A stretch of DNA of 10,688 nt from CAISTG01 sp964455185 (lineage in GTDB: Bacteria > Patescibacteriota > Patescibacteriia > 2-01-FULL-39-33), in NCBI GenBank assembly GCA_964455185.1, contig CAYVUR010000023.1, forward strand, positions 1 through 10,688, given 5' to 3'. The translations under genes and the position numbers were made by a program. The notes beneath the pieces were generated by a model. That model was not told the origin of the DNA and did no database searches. It worked only from the letters and a program-made list of their open reading frames with translations. Positions 1-6,168 of the stretch are shown here, one piece after another. Position 1 is the stretch's first letter. Each line of letters opens with the position of its first letter.

Positions 1-15
1 TTAGCTAAAATACAA

Positions 16-21
16 GATAAT
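16..21 (+). promoter_or_regulatory. Candidate -10 box upstream of the sigma4/HARE gene
   Basis: GATAAT matches the TATAAT consensus at five of six bases and would give a leader of roughly 30 bases before the ATG at 57. The matching -35 element would fall before the start of the window, so the call rests on a single box in very AT-rich DNA and is weak. Confidence 0.3.
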
Positions 22-56
22 TTAATTATTTTGTGTTTAGTATTTAAAACAAGCAT

Positions 57-1259
57 ATGTCTATCTTGGATCAAGTAAGAAAAAATAAATTTAAAGATAG
101 CTTGTCATCTTTTAATCCAGTTGAAATCTTAAATTATTTATTTGATGGTCTCTCGGAAAAAGAAAAGGATATTATTACTAAAAGATTTGGTTTGGGTGTT
201 GATAAAAAATACACTTTAGAAGAAATAGGTCAAAAATACGGTATTACTAGAGAACGAGTCAGACAAATAGAAAATCTTTCAATTAAAAAACTTAAAGAAT
301 TAAGAGAATTAAAAGAAGAAATTAAAGAAGCCGAAGCTTTGGTGGCTCAACTTTTAGAGCAATACGGTGGAATTATGGAAGAATCTTTCTTTTTAGAGAA
401 TGTTCTTAATTATTTAAATGCTAATCCAGAAAGTGAAAATTCTTTACTTTTTTTAGCTGAACATATTTTTACTGATAATATCAATAGAATTAATCAAGAT
501 AAAGAATTTAATAATCTTTGGAGATTAGGGGTTTCTGATGTTGATTTTCTTAAGAGAGTTATAACCGAAATGGTTAATATTATTGAACAAAATGGTGAAC
601 CTATTAGTCTTGAACAATTACTTTCTCAATTTAAATCATCTGTTTTTTTTAATGATAATAAAGAAAAAATTTTTTCTTTGACTACTATGTTAGAAGCTGA
701 TGATAATGATATTAATAAAATTCTAGAAAGTTATTTACGTGCTTCTAGAAAAGTTCGTCAAGATATTTTTAATAATTGGGGATTAATTTCTTGGGGAATT
801 GTAAAACCAAGAAAAATTAATGATAAAATTTATTTAACTTTAAAAAAAGCTGGTCGACCTATGCATTTTACAGAAATAACTGAATCAATTAATAATAATG
901 CTTTTGATGGAAAGGTTGCTTATGCTCCTACAGTTCATAATGAATTAATACTTGATGATAAATATGTTTTGGTAGGTCGTGGTATTTATGCTTTGAAAGA
1001 ATGGGGTTATAAACCAGGAAATGTAGCTGATGTAATTGAAGATATAGTTAAAGAGAATGGACCATTAACTAAAGATGAAATTATTGAAAAAGTTTTAGAA
1101 CGTAGAAATGTTAAACGTTCTACAGTATATTTATCACTTATGAATCATAAAAAAGTTAAAAAAAATGATAAAGGTAAATATGCTATTGTAGACGATTCTA
1201 TAGCTAAAGCTGTTACAGAAGAAGCAATAGATCAAGTAGCTCAAACTGATAATATTTAA
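57..1259 (+). CDS. Sigma-70 region 4-like / HARE-HTH transcriptional regulator
   Basis: The 400-residue protein begins with a segment (about residues 30-82) that closely resembles region 4 of a sigma-70 factor. Its recognition helix TRERVRQIE (64-72) differs only by V/I from TRERIRQIE in the RpoD encoded at 8148-9488, and the preceding FGLG...YTLEEIG matches as well. There is no region 2 (the -10-melting domain), so it cannot be a complete sigma factor. Residues about 255-317 (PMHFTEI...VLVGRGIYALKEWG) resemble the HARE-HTH winged helix known from the RNA polymerase delta subunit and some restriction enzymes. Residues about 323-378 look like a second winged helix. The middle (95-240) is helical and unassigned. 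The ATG at 57 is the only reasonable start because an in-frame TAA lies at 45-47. A DNA-binding regulator that touches promoter -35 elements is inferred; its targets are unknown. A strong terminator follows, so it is probably transcribed alone. Confidence 0.85.
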   Translation: MSILDQVRKNKFKDSLSSFNPVEILNYLFDGLSEKEKDIITKRFGLGVDKKYTLEEIGQKYGITRERVRQIENLSIKKLKELRELKEEIKEAEALVAQLLEQYGGIMEESFFLENVLNYLNANPESENSLLFLAEHIFTDNINRINQDKEFNNLWRLGVSDVDFLKRVITEMVNIIEQNGEPISLEQLLSQFKSSVFFNDNKEKIFSLTTMLEADDNDINKILESYLRASRKVRQDIFNNWGLISWGIVKPRKINDKIYLTLKKAGRPMHFTEITESINNNAFDGKVAYAPTVHNELILDDKYVLVGRGIYALKEWGYKPGNVADVIEDIVKENGPLTKDEIIEKVLERRNVKRSTVYLSLMNHKKVKKNDKGKYAIVDDSIAKAVTEEAIDQVAQTDNI

Positions 1260-1283
1260 AAAAATAAATAATTAAAAAATAAA

Positions 1284-1319
1284 AAAATAAATCACCTGCT
1301 TTTGTAGGTGATTTATTTT
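1284..1319 (+). terminator. Rho-independent terminator after the sigma4/HARE gene
   Basis: A 14-bp perfect stem (1284-1297 with 1306-1319) has the core CACCT/AGGTG and is extended inward by a G-U and a C-G pair to a TTTT loop. The outer part is an A-rich left arm pairing with a T-rich right arm, so it can act in both directions. It separates the regulator from the membrane protein/ATPase operon. Confidence 0.9.
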
Positions 1320-1346
1320 GTTTAGAATAATAAAATATGTTATAAT
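1318..1346 (+). promoter_or_regulatory. Extended -10 promoter of the membrane protein/ATPase operon
   Basis: A perfect TATAAT at 1341-1346 is preceded by TG one base upstream (1338-1339), giving the extended -10 form TGnTATAAT. A poor -35 (TTGTTT, 1318-1323) sits 17 bases upstream and overlaps the last bases of the preceding terminator. Transcription would start near 1353, about 23 bases before the ATG at 1376. Extended -10 promoters commonly tolerate a weak -35. Confidence 0.7.
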
Positions 1347-1375
1347 ATAGTTATGTTAATAATTTTTTCAAAATC

Positions 1376-3085
1376 ATGGAAGGCGATTTAATAGGATATT
1401 TAATAAATAGTGCCTTAAATAATTTTAATTGGGAAGAATTATATTATTCTTTCATGATTTTTGCTAATCAAAATCCTGTTGATATTGGTTTGCAATTATT
1501 TTTTGGTGGCGGTTGGATTTTGTTTATAATAGTTTTTACTAAAGGCCTTTATGATATTTGGCTTGACGGACGTCAAGGTAAATTTGTTAAAAAATGGAAG
1601 TTTAATCTTTTAGCAATAGATATACCTAAAAATAATGAACAAACACCTAAAGCTGTAGAAAATATTTTTGCTGCTTTAGCCGGTGCTTATTCTGGACCTA
1701 ATTTAATAGATAAATATTGGGAAGGTAAAGTTCAAGAAAGTTTTTCTTTTGAAATAGTTAGTTTAGGTGGTCATATACGTTTTCTGATTAGGGTACCTAG
1801 TCATTTTAGAGATTTAGTAGAAGCAGCAGTTTATTCTCAATATCCCGAAGCAGAAATAACAGAAGTAACTGATTATACAGAATTTGATTCTGATGAAATT
1901 GACTCTGAAGGTAAACCAATTCCTTTTTCAAAATTAAAATTTCCTAATAAGATTTATAATCTTTGGGGTTGTGAATTTGTTTTTACTAAACCTTATCCTT
2001 ATCCGATTCGTACTTATCCTGAATTTGAACATTCTCTTTCTGGTAATTTTATTGACCCTTTAGCAGGAATTTTGGAAATTTTAAGCCGCTTAAGTCCCGG
2101 AGAGCAAATTTGGATTCAATTAGTTGTTACCCCTCAGCCACCGGGTTGGGGAGAAACAGCAAAAAAGGTAGTAGCTCAATTAATTGGTAAAGAATATAAA
2201 GATCCGGCCGCTTCTAAATTTGATCCTACAATTTTAGTAACTAAACCTGTTGATTCTAGTCTTAGTTTTACTAGTGGAATTTTAGAACAATTAACTGGGA
2301 TTTCTTTAACCAGCAATACTGATAAGAAAAAAGAAGAAGATCAATGGAAAATGTTTAAAATTACTCCTGGAGAACGTAGTGTTTTAGAAAGGGTGGAAAA
2401 TAAAATTTCTAAACATAATTTTAAAGTAAAATTTAGAATGATATATTTAGGACGTAAAGATGTATTTAATAAAGGTAGAGGGGTTGCTGGATTAATTGGG
2501 GCTATTCAACAATTCAATACCTCTGATGCTAATGGATTTAAGCCTGGTAAGATTAGTAAAACCGCTGCTGATTATATTTTTGTTAATAAAAGAATTACAG
2601 AAAGACAAAATAATATTTTACGATATTTTTGTAAAAGAAGTAATTCTGGCGGAGAAAAAAATAGTGATATTTTGTGGATGAACCCAGAAGAACTTGCTTC
2701 TATTTGGCATTTTCCAGTTGCTTCTGTTAAGACTGCTGAAATTAGTAAAATTGAAAGTAAAAAAGCTCCGCCTCCAACTAGATTGCCTTATTCTCAAAGA
2801 GTTAGTCCAGTGCTTACTAAAAAAGAAACTCATGAAGCAATTAAAACAACTCCAATTAAACCAATTTCTCCTGACGAATCTATTTTTACACAAAAATTTA
2901 ATGTTAATAAACAAAATAATTTATCTAATAATAGCGTAGATTTTAGTGGAGCTAGAATAATTTATAATGATAAACCAGATATTAAAGAAGTTGCTGTTCC
3001 ACCTCCAGTTCCCAAAGTTGATAGTTACAATCAAGAACCACCAAAACGTAAAGGTGCACCACCGCCTAATCTGCCCATTGTTTAA
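1376..3085 (+). CDS. Membrane-anchored protein with DUF8128-like domain and proline-rich tail
   Basis: This 569-residue protein has one clear membrane helix at about residues 37-60 (LFFGGGWILFIIVF core), then a long soluble part. After W74 comes a strand with the motif LLAIDIP and TPKAVENIF (90-98). This is followed by a segment rich in alternating hydrophobics and GGHIRFLIRVP (about 115-170). From memory this matches an uncharacterised patescibacterial domain that I believe is catalogued as DUF8128; I could not check. The C-terminal third is low in order, with APPP at about 465 and PPPVP...PPKRKGAPPPNLP at 542-567. The next gene, a VirD4/TraG-like ATPase, starts 9 bases after the stop, so the two almost certainly form one operon and one machine, with this protein as the membrane anchor. 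No catalytic motif is visible. The ATG at 1376 follows a good promoter but has no Shine-Dalgarno. The function, perhaps DNA or protein export or uptake, is inferred from the neighbour only. Confidence 0.75.
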   Translation: MEGDLIGYLINSALNNFNWEELYYSFMIFANQNPVDIGLQLFFGGGWILFIIVFTKGLYDIWLDGRQGKFVKKWKFNLLAIDIPKNNEQTPKAVENIFAALAGAYSGPNLIDKYWEGKVQESFSFEIVSLGGHIRFLIRVPSHFRDLVEAAVYSQYPEAEITEVTDYTEFDSDEIDSEGKPIPFSKLKFPNKIYNLWGCEFVFTKPYPYPIRTYPEFEHSLSGNFIDPLAGILEILSRLSPGEQIWIQLVVTPQPPGWGETAKKVVAQLIGKEYKDPAASKFDPTILVTKPVDSSLSFTSGILEQLTGISLTSNTDKKKEEDQWKMFKITPGERSVLERVENKISKHNFKVKFRMIYLGRKDVFNKGRGVAGLIGAIQQFNTSDANGFKPGKISKTAADYIFVNKRITERQNNILRYFCKRSNSGGEKNSDILWMNPEELASIWHFPVASVKTAEISKIESKKAPPPTRLPYSQRVSPVLTKKETHEAIKTTPIKPISPDESIFTQKFNVNKQNNLSNNSVDFSGARIIYNDKPDIKEVAVPPPVPKVDSYNQEPPKRKGAPPPNLPIV

Positions 3086-3094
3086 TAAAAAATT

Positions 3095-5053
3095 ATGACA
3101 GAATTAAATAATAACAATATTACTATTTTTGGTGAAACTAATTATCGCAATGCTAAACGTAGTTTTGGTATTAAACGTGATGATCGCCGCCGCCATATGT
3201 ATATTATTGGTAAAACTGGCATGGGAAAAACTACCTTGCTGGAAAATCTCATTATCTCTGATATTTTAAATGGTGAAGGCTGTTGTTATATTGATCCTCA
3301 CGGTGATACTGCTGATAAAATTTTAGATTTCATTCCATCTCATCGTATTAATGATGTAGTTTATATTAATCCTGCCGATACGGAATTTCCTATTGCTTTT
3401 AATGTTCTTGAAGCTGTTAATGAAAGCTCCAAAAGTTTTATTGCTTCTGGTTTGATTTCTGTTTTCAAAAAATTATGGGCTGATTCTTGGGGGCCTCGCT
3501 TAGAATATATTTTACGTAATGCTATTTTATCTTTGCTTGATTATCCGGGTTCAACTTTATTAGGTATAATGAGAATTTTAGTAGAAAAAGAATATCGAGA
3601 TAAAGTAGTAGCAAAAATTAAAGATCCGGTAGTAAAATCTTTTTGGACTAAAGAATATGACAAGTGGAACGAAAAAACTTTGCAAGAAGTTATTTCTCCA
3701 ATTCAAAATAAAGTAGGACAATTTTTATCTAATTTTTTAATTAGAAATATTGTCGGACAAGTTAAATCAACTATTGATCTTAGAGAAATAATGGACAATA
3801 AAAAAATACTTATTCTTAATTTATCTAAAGGACGTATTGGAGAGGATACTATGCAACTTCTTGGTTCAATGATAGTAACTAAATTATATTTGGCAGCTAT
3901 GAGTCGTGTTGATATTCCTGAAAGCGAACGTAATGATTTTTATCTTTATGTAGATGAATTTCAGAATTTTGCTACTGAAAGTTTCGCTAATATTTTATCT
4001 GAAGCTAGAAAGTATAGACTTAATTTAATAGTAGCGCATCAATATATTCAGCAATTACCAGAAGTAGTAGCTTCTGCTGTTTTTGGTAATGTAGGAACTA
4101 TTATTTGTTTTCGAGTTGGTGCGGCTGATGCTGAAATTTTAGTAAGAGAATTTACTCCTTTTTTTACTGAGGAAGATTTAGTTAATTTGCCAGCTTTTTC
4201 TATTTACTTAAAATTAATGATTGATGGAGTTGCTTCTGATCCTTTTTCAGCTTCAACTTTGCCACCACTTTTTGAAAATTATCGTACTAATAATAGAGAA
4301 AAAGTTATTGCTGTTTCGCGCGAACGTTATGCTAATCCTCGAGCTATTGTTGAAGATAAAATTAATCGTTGGAGCACTGTTGATGTAACATCAAAAATTA
4401 ATATAAAATCAGAAAAAAATTCTATTACTAATAATAATTTAATGACAGAGAAAATAATTTCTCGTCAAACTTTAAAAGGCGGACCAACTATTAGTTTATC
4501 AGATTTAGGTAAAGGGAAATTAACCAAGAAACAACCGATTATAAAATCTAATAAAATTGATAAAAAAGATAAGAAAAAAGAAGAAAAAAATAAATTAAAA
4601 TATGATGCTAAATGTTCAATTTGTGGTAAAATTTTTAAGATTAGTTTTAATCCTGATCCTAATAAGCCAGTTTATTGTGATGATTGTTTTAAAAAAGTTA
4701 AAGCAGAAAGACGTAACAGAGAAGATGATATTAAACCAATTAAAATGGTGATGTTAGATGAACCGGTTATTAAAGAAGAAACTCTTAAAGTTAAACCAGT
4801 TAGTCTCTCGGAAATTTTATCTCAAGATATAACTGGATTTGATGGTAAAGTTAGAAAACCAAAACAAGATCAAGTAAATATTGAAAATATTGAAGAAGAA
4901 TACAAACTGGAGTGGTATGAACAAGCTAAAAAATTGTTAGGAGAAAATATGAATAAACAAAAAGAATTAAATTCGGTAGAAGATTTAGTTCAACCGAATA
5001 ATCAAATAGATGCTATACCCACTCCTAAACCTCCAATAAAACCTTCTGTTTGA
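3095..5053 (+). CDS. VirD4/TraG-HerA-like P-loop ATPase with C-terminal zinc-binding motif
   Basis: The protein has 652 residues. Residues about 8-35 contain the strand ITIFGETNYR that typically precedes the nucleotide-binding core in this group. Walker A is GKTGMGKTT (39-47), followed by YIDPHGD (65-71), a signature of conjugative coupling-type ATPases. Walker B is YLYVDEFQNF, with D287 and E288 as the expected metal-binding and catalytic acidic pair. AHQYIQQLP (sensor-like region) follows. Residues about 400-500 are a lysine- and asparagine-rich linker. C507, C510, C528 and C531 form a CxxC-x17-CxxC zinc-binding motif, and the end is proline-rich (PTPKPPIKP). The family includes type IV coupling proteins and DNA-pumping ATPases, usually hexameric at the inner membrane. 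No membrane helix is seen here, so the upstream membrane protein probably supplies the anchor. No relaxase or pore gene is in the window, so a conjugative role is not shown. It ends with TGA. Confidence 0.85.
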   Translation: MTELNNNNITIFGETNYRNAKRSFGIKRDDRRRHMYIIGKTGMGKTTLLENLIISDILNGEGCCYIDPHGDTADKILDFIPSHRINDVVYINPADTEFPIAFNVLEAVNESSKSFIASGLISVFKKLWADSWGPRLEYILRNAILSLLDYPGSTLLGIMRILVEKEYRDKVVAKIKDPVVKSFWTKEYDKWNEKTLQEVISPIQNKVGQFLSNFLIRNIVGQVKSTIDLREIMDNKKILILNLSKGRIGEDTMQLLGSMIVTKLYLAAMSRVDIPESERNDFYLYVDEFQNFATESFANILSEARKYRLNLIVAHQYIQQLPEVVASAVFGNVGTIICFRVGAADAEILVREFTPFFTEEDLVNLPAFSIYLKLMIDGVASDPFSASTLPPLFENYRTNNREKVIAVSRERYANPRAIVEDKINRWSTVDVTSKINIKSEKNSITNNNLMTEKIISRQTLKGGPTISLSDLGKGKLTKKQPIIKSNKIDKKDKKKEEKNKLKYDAKCSICGKIFKISFNPDPNKPVYCDDCFKKVKAERRNREDDIKPIKMVMLDEPVIKEETLKVKPVSLSEILSQDITGFDGKVRKPKQDQVNIENIEEEYKLEWYEQAKKLLGENMNKQKELNSVEDLVQPNNQIDAIPTPKPPIKPSV

Positions 5054-5078
5054 TTATTTATTAAAAATACCTTAAAAT
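5050..5078 (+). promoter_or_regulatory. Candidate promoter for rubrerythrin-desulfoferrodoxin
   Basis: TTGATT (5050-5055) overlaps the TGA stop of the ATPase gene. TAAAAT (5073-5078, five of six consensus bases) follows after exactly 17 bases. Transcription would begin near 5085, about 20 bases before the ATG at 5105. No terminator lies between the ATPase and this promoter, so read-through from upstream is also possible. AT-rich context makes chance matches likely. Confidence 0.45.
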
Positions 5079-5104
5079 AATTTAATAAAAAATAATTTAA
5101 AATT

Positions 5105-5689
5105 ATGTCAGAAACAATTAAAAATTTAGCCAAAGCTTTTGTAGGTGAGTCTCAAGCAAGAAATCGTTATACAATGTATGCAAAAGTAGCTAAAAAGGAG
5201 GGGTTTGAACAAATTGCTGAGATTTTTTTAATTACCGCAGACCAAGAGCGTGAACATGCCGCTAAATTATTTAGTGAAATTCAAGAATTAAAAAAGATGT
5301 CAAATGAAGACCTTTCAGCTTTAACAGTAGAAGCTGAAGTGCCAACTGTTTATGGAACTACTGCAGAAAATCTTAAAGCGGCAAGTGCTGGAGAAAATTA
5401 TGAGTATCAAACGATGTATCCTGAATTTGCTAATATTGCGGAGCAGGAAGGTTACCCTAAAATTGCTGCACGTTTAAGAGCTATTGCTATAGCTGAGAAA
5501 CATCATGAAGAGAGATATTTAAAATTACTTAAAGAAGTTGAAGCTGGTACAGTTTTTAAGAAAGAAGAAGAAGTTTGGTGGGTTTGTCGAGAATGTGGTT
5601 ATGTACATTTTGGTAAAGAGGCCCCTCAAGAATGTCCTTCTTGTAATCATGCCCAAGCTTTTTATCAATTAAAATGTGAGACTTATTAA
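5105..5689 (+). CDS. rbr: Rubrerythrin
   Basis: Rubrerythrin is a cytoplasmic non-heme diiron peroxidase that reduces hydrogen peroxide to water with electrons passed through a rubredoxin-type centre; it is typical of anaerobes. The 194-residue length is normal for the family. The ferritin-like four-helix domain (about 1-148) carries the expected ligands: E15 in GESQARNRY, E48 and H51 in the ExxH motif QEREH, E97 and E100 in GENYEY, and E131 and H134 in AEKHHEE. The rubredoxin-like domain (about 155-191) has C161-x2-C164 and C177-x2-C180. Nothing essential is missing. The desulfoferrodoxin gene begins 15 bases after the stop, so the two are likely co-transcribed and would dispose of superoxide and the peroxide made from it. 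The ATG at 5105 is chosen because it starts the conserved N-terminus directly; no Shine-Dalgarno is present. Confidence 0.96.
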   Translation: MSETIKNLAKAFVGESQARNRYTMYAKVAKKEGFEQIAEIFLITADQEREHAAKLFSEIQELKKMSNEDLSALTVEAEVPTVYGTTAENLKAASAGENYEYQTMYPEFANIAEQEGYPKIAARLRAIAIAEKHHEERYLKLLKEVEAGTVFKKEEEVWWVCRECGYVHFGKEAPQECPSCNHAQAFYQLKCETY

Positions 5690-5704
5690 TTAATATATTT
5701 ATAT

Positions 5705-6091
5705 ATGTCAGTAAAAAAAATAAACGAAGTTTATAAATGTGAGGTTTGTGGTAATATAGTAGAAGTAACTCATGCTGGTGGCGGAACTTTGGTTTGTTGT
5801 GGTAAAGATATGATTTTGCAAGAAGAGAATACTGTTGATGCCTCTATAGAAAAGCACGTTCCTGTAGTTGAAATAGAGAATAATAAAGTTAAAGTTAAAA
5901 TTGGAGAAGTGGCACATCCAATGGAGGAAACTCATTATATTGAATGGATTGAAATTTTAGTTGATGGTAGAAGCTATAAAAAATTTTTGCAACCCGGAGA
6001 AGCGCCAGAAGCAGAATTTTATTTACCTGATGAAGTTAAAGAAGTAATAGTTAGAGAATACTGTAATTTACACGGCTTGTGGAAAAAATAA
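5705..6091 (+). CDS. dfx: Desulfoferrodoxin (class II superoxide reductase)
   Basis: Superoxide reductase converts superoxide to hydrogen peroxide in the cytoplasm without producing oxygen. The 128-residue protein has both domains of the two-iron class. The N-terminal desulforedoxin domain has C12, C15, C31 and C32 for centre I, Fe(Cys)4. The catalytic centre II ligands are all visible: H51 (in EKHVP), H71, H77, C120 and H123, the expected four histidines and one cysteine. The catalytic-loop pair E49-K50 is also conserved. The protein is complete and of normal length. It follows rubrerythrin by 15 bases and is closed by a terminator, so it is the last gene of the stress operon. The peroxide it makes is the substrate of its neighbour. 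Rubredoxin-type electron donors are not encoded separately in the window. Confidence 0.96.
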   Translation: MSVKKINEVYKCEVCGNIVEVTHAGGGTLVCCGKDMILQEENTVDASIEKHVPVVEIENNKVKVKIGEVAHPMEETHYIEWIEILVDGRSYKKFLQPGEAPEAEFYLPDEVKEVIVREYCNLHGLWKK

Positions 6092-6096
6092 AAAAT

Positions 6097-6122
6097 GAGG
6101 CCTAATAAGGCCTCTTTTTATT
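6097..6122 (+). terminator. Rho-independent terminator after desulfoferrodoxin
   Basis: GAGGCCT (6097-6103) pairs with AGGCCTC (6108-6114) across an AATA loop, giving a 7-bp GC-rich stem followed directly by TTTTTATT. It begins five bases after the desulfoferrodoxin stop and separates the stress operon from dnaG. Confidence 0.93.
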
Positions 6123-6146
6123 AAGCTGGCATAATTAAATTTTACA

Positions 6147-6155
6147 TGTTAATAT
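6147..6155 (+). promoter_or_regulatory. Candidate extended -10 element for dnaG
   Basis: TGTTAATAT fits TGn followed by a four-of-six match to TATAAT, and would start transcription near 6162, a few bases before the ATG at 6169. There is no convincing -35. A CATAAT at 6130-6135 (five of six) is an alternative. Since a terminator lies just upstream, some promoter must be present in 6123-6168, but which box is used is uncertain. Confidence 0.3.
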
Positions 6156-6168
6156 ATTGGCAGAAAAT

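Noticed and set aside
2496..2939. Open frames of 61-98 codons on both strands inside the membrane-protein gene
   Set aside because: They lie within a well-supported gene in other frames, show no domain and have compositions typical of shadow frames in AT-rich DNA. The same holds for minus-strand frames at 5708-5935, 6227-6553 and 6664-6861.
5051..5053. Possible recoding of TGA as glycine, as in Gracilibacteria/Absconditabacteria
   Set aside because: The only gene-ending TGA is followed by just nine more sense codons before TAA, and no conserved gene contains an in-frame TGA. The standard bacterial code explains everything.
6157..6168. TTG at 6157 as the dnaG start
   Set aside because: It would add only four residues. 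The ATG at 6169 has the ATGTC start context common in this window and the candidate -10 element at 6150-6155 would leave almost no leader before 6157.
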